Shown here: one piece after another, positions 42,221 to 51,318 of the stretch | How positions within the stretch are numbered: the stretch's first letter is position 1 | How the letters are laid out: each line of letters opens with the position of its first letter | Translations under genes and position numbers: made by a program | Notes under the pieces: model-generated | Seen by the model: only the letters and a program-made list of their open reading frames with translations | Database searches by the model: none | Told to the model about the DNA's origin: nothing | Assembly: GCF_001625015.1 (NCBI RefSeq) | Contig: NZ_LVWJ02000014.1 | Coordinates: 2,542,001-2,606,000, forward strand | Length of the DNA: 64,000 bases | Origin: Lewinella sp. 4G2 | GTDB lineage: Bacteria > Bacteroidota > Bacteroidia > Chitinophagales > Saprospiraceae | Reading direction: 5' to 3'

Positions 42221-45064
42221 ATGCTTCACCAGTTCCGACAAGTCTGCCTGCTCTGCGCAATGCTGTCACTTTGCCCGGGCAACTCCTCGGCGCAGGCGGT
42301 GGAAGGATATGATATAGATGGTTTTCTACTGGCGCTTAGCTCCGAGAGTGCAGACAACGAGAATGGCCCCTTTGACGTATCGGCGCTTTTGAGCCGATAC
42401 TGCGAGAGCGACTACGCTTGCCAGGTAAGCCTCCTCAAGGCGGGCGCTGACAATTTCAAAAAGGAACACGACTACCTTCCCGCGCTGCTCCTGGCCGAAC
42501 AGTTGGAAAAAGTCGCAACCGAACGGTCGGACGATAGTAATCTGCTGATTGCTCTGAGCGACCAGTCTCACCTCCTCAACTTCTTGCACGACCGGGAAAA
42601 TACACGTTTGGTATTTGCCCGGATGGCCGCACTCTACGAGCGAACGGGGGACGCTGGCCAGTCCTACTACTTTCAGACGCTGGTATTGGAGGGGGATGTT
42701 TTCTATGCCGAAGACCCGTCGCCCGCCATCACCCAAATCGAGAACCTATGGAGGCAGGCCGAAGACGAAGGTTACGAGGAGCAAGCCAACAACATATTAA
42801 CGCGGCTGAAGTACATCTACGAAGAGTTCGGGATGTTTGACCGCTTGGAAGTAGCCGTGAAAAAGCTGGAGGAAATCATCGCCGCCACCCCGGCGAACGT
42901 CCAGAGCCCCTACCGGCTGCCGGCTTACAGCGGAAGGGGAGACCTGCAACGTCGCTTCGGAGACTACCAAGCGGCCGAACGCAGCTACCAGACGGGCCTG
43001 CAGTTTGTACGCCTGCACGACGATGAATTTGGACAGCCTTGGTCCCAGGGCTATCTCCTACTTCGGTTGGCTCACCTGGAATGGGAACAGCACCAGCAGG
43101 AGCAGGCCGTCAATTACCTGGATACCGTCCTGTATCTCGGAACGACCTATCAGCTGGAGGATCTACTGAGCCAACAGTATGAACTAAGGATCGAAATCGC
43201 TGAGTCCGCCGGTGATTACGCCACCGCCTTGGCCTACACCCGCGAACAGAGTGCCCACCAACAGACGATTGATAGCGCCGAAGCTAGCTTCGATCTCCGC
43301 CGCCAGAACTTACAGTTTGCCGTCGACCAACTGGAGGCGGAAAGGCAGAACCAGGAGTTGGAACTAGCACTGGCGAGGAATAATTCACGGAATTACTTGC
43401 TCCTCGGCGGGCTATTGGGGCTGCTCACCCTCCTGCTCGGCGCCGGGTTTTACTACCAGCGCCGGTCAAAAAAGCAACTGGCGGAAAAGAATACCCTCAT
43501 TCAGCAACAGGCCAACCGGCTATTGCGACTGGATGAAACCAAATCAAGGTTCTTCGCCAACGTAAGCCATGAACTCAGGACGCCCCTGTCACTCCTCACC
43601 GGGCCCGTAGACACCCTGCTGCGGGATCCCGACAACCTCACTACTAAGCAACGGGAGTTGTTACGCACGGCGGCAACGGGCGGAGTAAATCTGAGTACCC
43701 TGATTCAAAAGATCCTCGACCTCGGCCGGCTGGAAGCCCATAAAGTAACGGCGCACCCCGTTTCGACCCGGCTGAAGTATTACTTCCAAACTCACCTGCA
43801 ATCCTTTCAGCCGCTCGCCGAGCAGCACCGCATTGATTACTCCTACACAGTGGAGGTGCCCGAGAATAGGCTGGCGGAAATTGATCCGGAGCTTGTCCGC
43901 CAGATCCTGTCTAACCTGATCAGTAACAGCCTCAAATTCACGCCACCCGGCGAGCGCGTGTCCGTCACGGCTCGCCTTACTGATGGGCGTTTGTGCTTAC
44001 GGGTGGCAGATACCGGGCCCGGCGTCCACCCGGAAGATCGCCCCCGTATTTTTGAGCGCTTTTATCAGAGTGAACAGGCGAACGCAGCCGTTGCGGGTGG
44101 CACGGGCATTGGCTTGGCGCTCGTTCGGGAGTACACCCACCTGTTTCAGGGCGAGGTCGCGGTAACTGATACTCCGGGCGGGGGGGCAACTTTTACGGTC
44201 AGTTTTCCGGTCGTTTATGTTGATTCACCACCACCCACTCCAGTACTGGTTAGTGAAGGGGCAACCAGCGAATTTCAATCCAATGGGGCTACGCTCCCGT
44301 GCGTCGTCGTCGTTGAAGACAACGTATCACTTCGAGCTTACCTCGTGACCGAATTGGAGCAGTTCTACCGGGTGAAAGATTTTCCTAACGGCGCGGATGC
44401 CTGGGCCTTTATCCAGCGGGACCCTCAGGCCGTTAACCTCGTCCTCAGCGATTACATGATGCCGGTTATGGATGGGTTTCAGTTGTTGCAGCGGTGTAAG
44501 GAGCATTCACCAACTGCCGGTATCCCCTTCGTCCTGCTAACTGCCCGGGCCGAACCGGAAGACCGGCTAAGCGCGCTGCGGGTAGGGGTAGATGACTACC
44601 TCATCAAGCCCTTCACTACCCCTGAATTGCGTACCCATCTCGATGCGTTGTTGGGTCACCTGAATACCCGGGAAAGCAATCTCACCGAGGAGGACAATGA
44701 TACGGCGCTGCCGCGGGTGCAAAGCAAAGAAGAACGAGCCTGGCTGGAGGAGTTGGAGACCTACGTCAAAGCAAATTTGCACGACTCTCAGTTGAAAGTA
44801 GGCTCCCTGAGTAAAGCCTTTTTGATGAGTGATTCGGCTTTGCTGAGACAGGTCAAACGCCTGACTGGATTAACGATACAGCAGTACATCACCGAACTAC
44901 GGCTGGCCACCGCGCGCCGTTTACTCGAGACGCGTGCGGTGGTTTCCGCCCGAAAAGCCGGGGAAGCGGTGGGCTACGCAAACGTAGGTTCCTTCAACAG
45001 ACGCTTCAAACAACGTTACGGGCGCTTGCCCTCCGATTTACTCGTCGAGCGAGTGAACAAGTAG
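42221..45064 (+). CDS. Hybrid two-component protein: periplasmic TPR sensor, kinase, receiver, AraC-type HTH
   Basis: 947 residues from ATG 42221, whose signal peptide ends SSAQA; the longer frame from 42101 runs through non-coding DNA. Tetratricopeptide-like repeats fill the periplasmic half, then a membrane helix (about 391-411), HisKA with NVSHELRTPLSLL (His near 450), HATPase (ISNSLKFTPPG, VADTGPGV, GGTGIGLAL), a receiver with LVLSDYMMPVMDG (Asp near 744) and KPF, and an AraC helix-turn-helix to the end. It joins outside sensing to transcription in one chain; no transport or glycan genes are adjacent to suggest the ligand. A dispersed repeat copy encodes part of the receiver-to-HTH linker. 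Confidence 0.94.
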   Translation: MLHQFRQVCLLCAMLSLCPGNSSAQAVEGYDIDGFLLALSSESADNENGPFDVSALLSRYCESDYACQVSLLKAGADNFKKEHDYLPALLLAEQLEKVATERSDDSNLLIALSDQSHLLNFLHDRENTRLVFARMAALYERTGDAGQSYYFQTLVLEGDVFYAEDPSPAITQIENLWRQAEDEGYEEQANNILTRLKYIYEEFGMFDRLEVAVKKLEEIIAATPANVQSPYRLPAYSGRGDLQRRFGDYQAAERSYQTGLQFVRLHDDEFGQPWSQGYLLLRLAHLEWEQHQQEQAVNYLDTVLYLGTTYQLEDLLSQQYELRIEIAESAGDYATALAYTREQSAHQQTIDSAEASFDLRRQNLQFAVDQLEAERQNQELELALARNNSRNYLLLGGLLGLLTLLLGAGFYYQRRSKKQLAEKNTLIQQQANRLLRLDETKSRFFANVSHELRTPLSLLTGPVDTLLRDPDNLTTKQRELLRTAATGGVNLSTLIQKILDLGRLEAHKVTAHPVSTRLKYYFQTHLQSFQPLAEQHRIDYSYTVEVPENRLAEIDPELVRQILSNLISNSLKFTPPGERVSVTARLTDGRLCLRVADTGPGVHPEDRPRIFERFYQSEQANAAVAGGTGIGLALVREYTHLFQGEVAVTDTPGGGATFTVSFPVVYVDSPPPTPVLVSEGATSEFQSNGATLPCVVVVEDNVSLRAYLVTELEQFYRVKDFPNGADAWAFIQRDPQAVNLVLSDYMMPVMDGFQLLQRCKEHSPTAGIPFVLLTARAEPEDRLSALRVGVDDYLIKPFTTPELRTHLDALLGHLNTRESNLTEEDNDTALPRVQSKEERAWLEELETYVKANLHDSQLKVGSLSKAFLMSDSALLRQVKRLTGLTIQQYITELRLATARRLLETRAVVSARKAGEAVGYANVGSFNRRFKQRYGRLPSDLLVERVNK
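44703..44720 (+). repeat. Dispersed 18-bp repeat, copy 11 (17/18)
   Basis: CGGCGCTGCCGCGGGTGC, followed by AAAG. It is read in a different codon register from the other coding copies, giving ALPRVQ in the linker of the hybrid kinase. Confidence 0.8.
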
Positions 45065-45271
45065 AGGGATCGGGGAAATCCTGATCCTACAGTGTAATCG
45101 CCGAATTTTGCGGGTGAATTGACGGATTTTGCAGGCCAAAGCGTGCAGTTTGCCGGATTTGGTACCCCATGCTGGCGGACCTTTGAGCCAACATTGTAAT
45201 CTCAAGGAAAACACGTTGTATTCAGCTGCGGAAGCACACTGTCACTTTTTTAAAACGACACTGTTGGTTTT

Positions 45272-45350
45272 GAACCTCGCCCTCCACTAGTTCCGGTCGA
45301 TCTACCGCAAGATGATCAATCGGCATTATTGGTCGGCGAGGTTCTTTTTT
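45272..45350 (+). other. Possible small RNA or leader with terminator stem; rest of 45065-45493 spacer
   Basis: GAACCTCGCC (45272-45281) pairs perfectly with 45335-45344 across 53 bases and is followed at once by TTTTTT, the look of an intrinsic terminator closing a structured RNA. It ends about 145 bases before the ornithine aminotransferase ATG. Upstream, 45065-45250 shows nothing clear; downstream lies dispersed-repeat copy 12. Confidence 0.4.
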
Positions 45351-45383
45351 GGGTCTTATCCTGGTTCATTTATCCCTCGCCTA

Positions 45384-45401
45384 GCACCTGCGTGAGCGCC
45401 C
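45384..45401 (-). repeat. Dispersed 18-bp repeat, copy 12 (16/18, long form, intergenic)
   Basis: GCACCTGCGTGAGCGCCC followed by AACTC and about 35 more bases that align with the flank of copy 15 at 61841, so the pair forms a roughly 55-base longer repeat. Confidence 0.7.
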
Positions 45402-45467
45402 AACTCCTCTTGGATATTATTGGGAGCAGCACCCTAGAACGGCGAGCGCTTAATTGACGGGACGTGG

Positions 45468-45475
45468 TACCTTTG
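45468..45475 (+). promoter_or_regulatory. -7 box (TACCTTTG) of the ornithine aminotransferase gene
   Basis: A perfect TAnnTTTG 18 bases upstream of the ATG at 45494, followed by CGGCC as at other starts in this window. Confidence 0.5.
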
Positions 45476-45493
45476 CGGCCTAACCCTCCGATC

Positions 45494-46795
45494 ATGACCA
45501 CTACCAGCTTTACCACCACCACGAAAGCACAAGAATACATCGCGCTGGAAGACCAGCACGGCGCCCATAATTACCACCCTCTGCCCGTTGTACTCGCCGA
45601 AGGGCGGGGCTGTTACGTCTGGGATGTGGATGGCAAACAGTACTACGATTTCCTTAGCGCTTACTCGGCCGTCAACCAGGGCCACTGCCACCCGCGGATC
45701 ATCAGCAAGATGGTCGAACAGAGCCAAAAACTTACGCTGACCAGCAGGGCCTTTCACAATGACCAACTCGGCGTCTACGAAAAGTACGTCACGGACTACT
45801 TCGGGTTCGATAAGGTCCTACCCATGAATACTGGTGCGGAAGCCGTCGAGACCGCCATCAAGATCTGCCGGAAATGGGGCTACGAGGTCAAGGGCATTCC
45901 CGAAAACCAGGCCCGCATTATCGTCTGTGGCAAAAACTTCCACGGCCGGACGGTGACCATCATCTCCTTCTCTTCGGACAGTGGCGCCCGCGACAATTTT
46001 GGCCCCTACACCCCCGGATTCGAAAGCGTTCCCTACGGTGACGTCGAAGCGATGCGCCGGGCGATCGGGAACGACCCCGCCACCATCGCCGGCGTGCTCG
46101 TAGAACCCATTCAGGGTGAAGCGGGGGTCTTCGTGCCCGAGGATGGCTACCTGGCCGCCGTGGCCGAAGCCTGTAAAGAGAATAACGTACTCTTTATTGC
46201 GGACGAGATCCAAACGGGTGTCGCCCGCACGGGTGCATTACTACGTATCTGTGGTGATTGTACTTGCACCAAAACCTGTGAGCGGCAACCGGCTACTTAC
46301 CTCCGGCCGGATATCCTGATCCTGGGTAAAGCACTCAGTGGCGGAGCCTATCCCGTATCAGCCGTGCTGGCGGATAACGCCGTCATGGACGTCATCCAAC
46401 CGGGGCAACACGGTTCTACCTTTGGTGGTAACCCCGTCGCCTGCGCCGTTGCCATGGAAGCTCTGCAGGTGGTGACCGACGAACAACTGATTCTCAACGC
46501 CCGAACGTTGGGCACCCTGTTCCGCGCTGAAATGCAAAAATTGGTGGACGCCTATCCCGCTCTGCTGAAGCTGGTACGGGGTAAGGGGCTGCTGAACGCG
46601 CTCGTAATTAATGACAGCCCCGAAAGTGATACGGCCTGGAACTTCTGCCTTGCCCTCGCTGAAGGTGGCCTACTGGCGAAGCCTACCCACGGCAACATCA
46701 TCCGTTTTGCGCCGCCCCTGGTCATCTCGGAAGATCAATTGCTGGAGGCCTGCGCCATCATCGGTCGGGTAGTTAAAAGTATGGCTGAAGCCTAA
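45494..46795 (+). CDS. rocD: Ornithine-oxo-acid aminotransferase
   Basis: 433 residues from ATG 45494. EDQHGAHNYHPLPVVLAEGRGCYVWDVDGK, LPMNTGAEAVETAIKICRKWGY, IIVCGKNFHGRTVTIISFSSD, LVEPIQGEAGVFVP, LFIADEIQTGVARTG and ILILGKALSGGAYPVSAVL (PLP lysine) are the RocD blocks. It converts ornithine and 2-oxoglutarate to glutamate semialdehyde and glutamate. After VARTGALL there is an inserted segment with four cysteines (CGDCTCTKTC) that the standard enzyme lacks; it could bind a metal. The VOC gene follows after ten bases. Confidence 0.93.
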   Translation: MTTTSFTTTTKAQEYIALEDQHGAHNYHPLPVVLAEGRGCYVWDVDGKQYYDFLSAYSAVNQGHCHPRIISKMVEQSQKLTLTSRAFHNDQLGVYEKYVTDYFGFDKVLPMNTGAEAVETAIKICRKWGYEVKGIPENQARIIVCGKNFHGRTVTIISFSSDSGARDNFGPYTPGFESVPYGDVEAMRRAIGNDPATIAGVLVEPIQGEAGVFVPEDGYLAAVAEACKENNVLFIADEIQTGVARTGALLRICGDCTCTKTCERQPATYLRPDILILGKALSGGAYPVSAVLADNAVMDVIQPGQHGSTFGGNPVACAVAMEALQVVTDEQLILNARTLGTLFRAEMQKLVDAYPALLKLVRGKGLLNALVINDSPESDTAWNFCLALAEGGLLAKPTHGNIIRFAPPLVISEDQLLEACAIIGRVVKSMAEA

Positions 46796-46805
46796 ATATA
46801 CCAGC

Positions 46806-47204
46806 ATGGATTACGCCGATACTGGGTTCATCCTTTACGTCGTCGAGTACGAAGCTTCCGTTCGTTTCTACGAAGAGGTGCTTTCGCTGCCTGTTCTCTA
46901 TCGAAAAGACGGCCTGGTCTGTTTCTCCTTCGGAAGCGCCTACCTGATGGTGGAATTGGATGATCGCAAGGGCGCCAGTGCCCGTAATGATGAGGAACCC
47001 AACAGAACCTGTCTCCGCCTGAACGTTTTGGACCTGCAAGCGGCCCGGCGTAACCTCGACCAGCATGATATAGACTACACTTATGCTGCGTATTCCTGGG
47101 GTACCGTGATGAAATTTCGGGATCCAGCTGGTAATCTTGTGGCCTATCGATCGGCATCCGAACACCGGGCCGATATTGATGCTTTTAAGTCGAATCCTTA
47201 CTAA
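46806..47204 (+). CDS. VOC-fold (glyoxalase/bleomycin-resistance-like) protein
   Basis: 132 residues. GFILYVVEYEASVRFYEEVLSLPVLYRKDGLVCFSFGSAYLMVEL and the second half ending GTVMKFRDPAGNLVAYR form the two beta-alpha-beta-beta-beta modules of the vicinal-oxygen-chelate fold. Metal-binding residues would be near the N-terminus and the Glu of YLMVEL. Substrate unknown. It is ten bases after rocD and probably co-transcribed. Confidence 0.88.
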   Translation: MDYADTGFILYVVEYEASVRFYEEVLSLPVLYRKDGLVCFSFGSAYLMVELDDRKGASARNDEEPNRTCLRLNVLDLQAARRNLDQHDIDYTYAAYSWGTVMKFRDPAGNLVAYRSASEHRADIDAFKSNPY

Positions 47205-47336
47205 AGGCTGGCGAATCCTCGTTCCCGATCCTCCACTAACAGGATTATACCGAACTTCGCCCCGTAAGCGTTTGCTCTACTTTACTAATATGATTGAGTA
47301 GGGCCATAACGCCCATATTGTTTCAAACCAACTTGC

Positions 47337-49904
47337 ATGTCTAAGCTCTCTGAATTTTTGTACGGTGGCGTCCAGCGGGATAGCCACCGCACGGCCATTA
47401 AGTGGATGTGGCGCGCGGCGATTGCGCTACCCATTCTGGCCATTCTCTTCTTCGTCGGGCTCGCCTTTACGGACCTGCCTTCCGTCGTTGAGCTGGAAAA
47501 CCCGAAGAACAACGAAGCCAGCCGTATTCTGGCGGCGGATGAATCCGTTCTCGGCCGCTACTACCTGGAAAACCGGGTAATGGTGGACTTCGACGAGCTC
47601 AGCCCCAATCTCGAGCGCGCCCTTGTTGCTACGGAGGACGAACGTTACTACGAGCACAGTGGTATCGATTATCGATCCCTTGGCCGGGCCGTTATCCTAA
47701 CGGGCGTACTGGGGCGGGAGAGCAGCGGCGGTGGTTCCACCATCAGCCAACAGCTAGCCAAATTGCTATTTACCGGCCCCGCCGCCCGCAATATCGTGGA
47801 ACGTGGCTTCGAGAAATTTAAAGAATGGATCATCGCCGTTCGCCTCGAACGGAAGTACACTAAAGAGGAAATTATTGCGATGTACCTCAACCGGTACGAT
47901 TTTATCAACGGCGCCCAGGGCATCCGGGCCGCTTCGGAAAACTACTTCGGTAAGAGCCCCGCGGAACTGACGATTCCTGAATCCGCCATGCTCGTCGGGA
48001 TGCTCAAAAACGCATCCTACTACAATCCCCTCCGCCGCCCCGAACTGGTAATGGATCGCCGAAACACGGTGATGTCCCAAATGGTCCGCAACGACTTTCT
48101 GACGCAGGAACAGTACGATACCCTGAAGCAGACCCCCCTGGGTGTAACCTTCTCCGTGCAAAAGCACGACGATGGTCTGGCGCCTTACTTCCGTATGGTC
48201 CTGAAGCAGGAGGCGAAGAAGATCCTGGCGCAACCGCAGTACCACAAGGCCGGTGGCCAGGTGTACAACATCGACCGGGACGGGCTGACCTTTTATACGA
48301 CCATCGACCCACGGATGCAAGCCCACGCCGAAGAGCAGGCTCGTATCCATATGAAGGGACTACAAAAGGAGTTTTTCCGCCACTGGCGCAACGAGGACCC
48401 CTGGACCTACGAGAGCCCCACCAGCGAAACCGAAGTAGCGGTGGAAGTACGCGAGGAAAGCCTGCAAAAGGCCATTTGCAAATCAGATCGGTATCAACGC
48501 CTACGTAGTAAGTTCTTGACGGAGCCCATCCGCGCCATCAATCAGAAGAGTGACCTGAAATTCAATACGGATGATCGGGAGATCAGCCGCATGATACAGG
48601 AACTGGAAGATGGTTCTACGATCACTAATCTTGTTCGTCGCAAACTCATCAGCAAACCACTGGCCGCCGAACACCGGCGGGTAATGAAGATGGATGCCTT
48701 CGGCGATCTAAAAGCTGCCTGGAACAAACTGCAGGCCGCCGTAAAGGAGGAATTCAACACGGAAACCAAAATGCGGGTCTTCACCTACGACAACGCCAGG
48801 ATGGAGACCGATACGTTGATGACGCCCCTCGACAGCATACGTTACCACAAGATGATCCTTCAGATCGGTAGTATGTCGGTTGAGCCAACGACCGGGTTTG
48901 TCCGGACGTGGGTAGGTGGTTCCAACTTCAAGTGGTTCCAGTTTGACCACGTGACGACCAAGCGCCAAGTGGGGTCCACCTTCAAGCCCTTCATCTACGC
49001 AGCCTCGGTTGATTTACGCGGTATCAGCCCCTGTTTTGAAGTGCTGGACCAACCCATCACCATTGCCCCGGGTGACGGTAGCTTCTACCTCACCGAACCC
49101 TGGACGCCCAGAAACGCTACGGATGATTACTCTGGCGAATTCATGAACCTCTACACGGGGCTGAAGAAATCCGTCAACTCCGTGTCCGCTTACCTCATGC
49201 AGGAATTGGGATCACCCGACCCCGTCCGTAACATGGTGGCTAACATGGGTTTGCCGAAGGATGAAGTTCCTTCCGTCCCCTCTATTGCCCTCGGTTCGGT
49301 GGACCTCACCGTACAGCAGATGACCGGTGCCTACACCACCTTTGGAAACAACGGCGTCTTTAATCGCCCCATTTTCCTCACCAAGATTGTCGACCGCACG
49401 GGAAGGGTAGTGTACGAGTACATCCCCGATGACCGCCGTGCGCTAAGCCCCTCCGCCAACTACGTAATGGTGCGGATGCTCCAGCAAGCTTCCGTGGGCA
49501 ACCTCCGCGGTGTCTCCGGCCCCGTCGGTGGTAAAACGGGTACGACCAACGACCAGACGGATGGTTGGTACATGGGCATCACTCCAGAACTGGTCGTCGG
49601 AACCTGGGTAGGGGGTGACGACCGGTGGATTCGCTTCCGTAGCCTCGGGCTTGGTGGCGGCTCCCACATGGCCAAGCCCTTCTTCCGGGAGTTCGTAGAG
49701 GCTTCCCAAAAAGATGAATCCATCGAATGGGATACCAAACGCGACTTCTTCCGCCCCCGTGGCGACCTCGGCATTGAGCTGGACTGCGACGCCTACGCCG
49801 GCAGCAACGATGACGTTTTCGAAGACGGCGAAGAGGATACTGACCGTAGCTTGCCGGATGACCCGTTCGGTGGTGGTGGGCTGGATAATACGCCAGATTT
49901 TTAG
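47337..49904 (+). CDS. Class A penicillin-binding protein 1A
   Basis: 855 residues. A cytoplasmic start and one membrane helix (AAIALPILAILFFVGLAF) lead to a GT51 transglycosylase domain (ALVATEDERYYEHSGIDYRSL, SGGGSTISQQLAKLL, ERKYTKEEIIAMYLNRYDF) and a transpeptidase domain with STFK (active Ser near 548), SVNS and KTGTTND. The tail is acidic. It polymerises and cross-links peptidoglycan at the inner-membrane surface. REP-like palindromes follow directly. Confidence 0.95.
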   Translation: MSKLSEFLYGGVQRDSHRTAIKWMWRAAIALPILAILFFVGLAFTDLPSVVELENPKNNEASRILAADESVLGRYYLENRVMVDFDELSPNLERALVATEDERYYEHSGIDYRSLGRAVILTGVLGRESSGGGSTISQQLAKLLFTGPAARNIVERGFEKFKEWIIAVRLERKYTKEEIIAMYLNRYDFINGAQGIRAASENYFGKSPAELTIPESAMLVGMLKNASYYNPLRRPELVMDRRNTVMSQMVRNDFLTQEQYDTLKQTPLGVTFSVQKHDDGLAPYFRMVLKQEAKKILAQPQYHKAGGQVYNIDRDGLTFYTTIDPRMQAHAEEQARIHMKGLQKEFFRHWRNEDPWTYESPTSETEVAVEVREESLQKAICKSDRYQRLRSKFLTEPIRAINQKSDLKFNTDDREISRMIQELEDGSTITNLVRRKLISKPLAAEHRRVMKMDAFGDLKAAWNKLQAAVKEEFNTETKMRVFTYDNARMETDTLMTPLDSIRYHKMILQIGSMSVEPTTGFVRTWVGGSNFKWFQFDHVTTKRQVGSTFKPFIYAASVDLRGISPCFEVLDQPITIAPGDGSFYLTEPWTPRNATDDYSGEFMNLYTGLKKSVNSVSAYLMQELGSPDPVRNMVANMGLPKDEVPSVPSIALGSVDLTVQQMTGAYTTFGNNGVFNRPIFLTKIVDRTGRVVYEYIPDDRRALSPSANYVMVRMLQQASVGNLRGVSGPVGGKTGTTNDQTDGWYMGITPELVVGTWVGGDDRWIRFRSLGLGGGSHMAKPFFREFVEASQKDESIEWDTKRDFFRPRGDLGIELDCDAYAGSNDDVFEDGEEDTDRSLPDDPFGGGGLDNTPDF

Positions 49905-49911
49905 TGGAGAC

Positions 49912-50012
49912 CCGGTTCCCGACCTCAGGTCGGGATATGCCACCGGCTCCCGACGTCTACGTCGGGCTTACAACACCGTGATGTATCCCCGGTTCCCGAT
50001 CTCAGGTCGGGA
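49912..50012. repeat. REP-like palindromes, cluster B (three copies)
   Basis: CCCGACCT-c-AGGTCGGG (49918-49934), CCCGACGT-ct-ACGTCGGG (49949-49966) and CCCGATCT-c-AGGTCGGG (49995-50011), each preceded by CCGGTT or CCGGCT. Same family as 34311-34550. They sit at the edge of the intron-bounded accessory segment. Confidence 0.82.
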
Positions 50013-50048
50013 TCTTATTTCGTATTCAAGTTTCATCGCTTTAGATAG

Positions 50049-50441
50049 ATGCTTCGCCACGTATCCCTTCTACGCGGTAATGGGCGCAATATTGGCAGCT
50101 TTATCCTCGAAGACCTTAACCCGGTTATCCGAGGATGGGCGATGTACTTTTCATTGAGTGAGACGAAGAAATGGATGGAACCACTAGACAGTTGGTTGCG
50201 TTGCCGTCTGCGCAAGGTGAGATGGCAGCGGTGGAAACGCAACTGGACGCGCTTTGAGGGACTGATGAAACGGGGGCTGGAAGAAGAGCGCGCCGCGAGG
50301 AGCGCCTTTAACCGGCTAGGCCCGTGGTTTAACTCGGGTGCCTCCCATATGAACCAAGCCTTCCCGAAGAGCTACTACGACAAGATCGGACTGGTCAGGA
50401 TAACCGCGACGATTAACAAGCGCAAGGCCGATAGGAAATGA
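50049..50441 (+). pseudogene. Group II intron maturase remnant (C-terminal part only)
   Basis: The frame GRNIGSFILEDLNPVIRGWAMYFSLSETKKWMEPLDSWLRCRLRKVRWQRW encodes the maturase (domain X) end of a group II intron protein. The reverse transcriptase domain is missing. From about 50122 to 50435 it matches 57287-57600 with roughly eight differences. It lacks the intron 3' end: homology stops at GCCGATAGG and the M41 protease fragment begins. Confidence 0.85.
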
Positions 50442-51265
50442 TATATCGTAACGGCGTCTTTCCCGTCCAGGGCGTGCGGCCCGTATTTAGTTCGGTTGTG
50501 GATATACTGGAAGCTAACCTTAGCACTTTTATGGTCCGCGCTCTGATGGCGGAGGCGCCCGGTCTGCACGTGCGATACAACCGGGCTGAAAAAGAATTGA
50601 TCGGTACCTACGGAGGGGAGTCGTCAACCATCAAATACGTGGGGCGCATCGATGCCGTACGCCAAAGTAATGAAGAGGACGTAACGGCAAACATTTACGT
50701 ACACGAAAGTGGGCACGCCGTCGTCTATATGATTCTGACTGGGATGGTGCCTTTGCAATTGAAAAGTCGGGTAGCGAATAGCTACGCGGGTGGTTTCACG
50801 TTATCTCACCAAATGGATTCCACGAAGAAAAGCCTGCTCGATAAAGTCAAAATCTACCTGGCGGGCGGATTGGCCGATGAACAGGTCTTTGGTGAGGAAA
50901 ATGCCAGCGTTGGGCGCATAAGCGATCGCCTGGAAACTTCGGGGATGGTGGCCGACTACATTAGGCCACAAGGTTATGATCATGATTACCAAGCCGTTTA
51001 TAATGCCGAGCATTATCCCAGAAAAATGGACTGGAAGGTGACCGATTACCGCGTCGAGCAAATGATGCGATCGCTCGCAGCCGATACCAAACAATTGCTT
51101 CTGAAGCACGATCGGCTGCTTATTGAACTCAGCGAGGCTTTGAATAAATTAGGTCGCCTGGATGCCAATAGCATTAAACCCATCGCCGAGCAGCATGGGC
51201 TTAATGTTCAGATCTTCTCTGAAGGGCATCTTTACATTACGGACTATCAGAGTAAGTTAAATTAA
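50438..51265 (+). pseudogene. FtsH-like M41 protease remnant lacking its AAA+ domain
   Basis: 275 residues. RNGVFPVQGVRPVFSSVVDILEANL resembles the segment following the ATPase in AAA/M41 proteins, and YVHESGHAVVYMIL (HExGH) is the M41 zinc motif; LAGGLADEQVFGEENASVGRISDRLETSG continues the protease domain. The expected Walker A/B ATPase upstream is absent: the first codons directly abut the intron remnant (ATGA overlap at 50438-50441). It is therefore probably a decapitated gene; expression as a stand-alone peptidase cannot be excluded, as the frame is intact and followed by a terminator. Confidence 0.75.
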
Positions 51266-51300
51266 AAAAGCGCCGCTATCGTTTCCGTAGCGGCGCTTTT
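51266..51300. terminator. Bidirectional terminator
   Basis: AAAAGCGCCGCTA (51266-51278) pairs with TAGCGGCGCTTTT (51288-51300) between the M41 remnant and the convergent TPR gene. Confidence 0.85.
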
Positions 51301-51318
51301 CTGATTCAACCATGCAAG

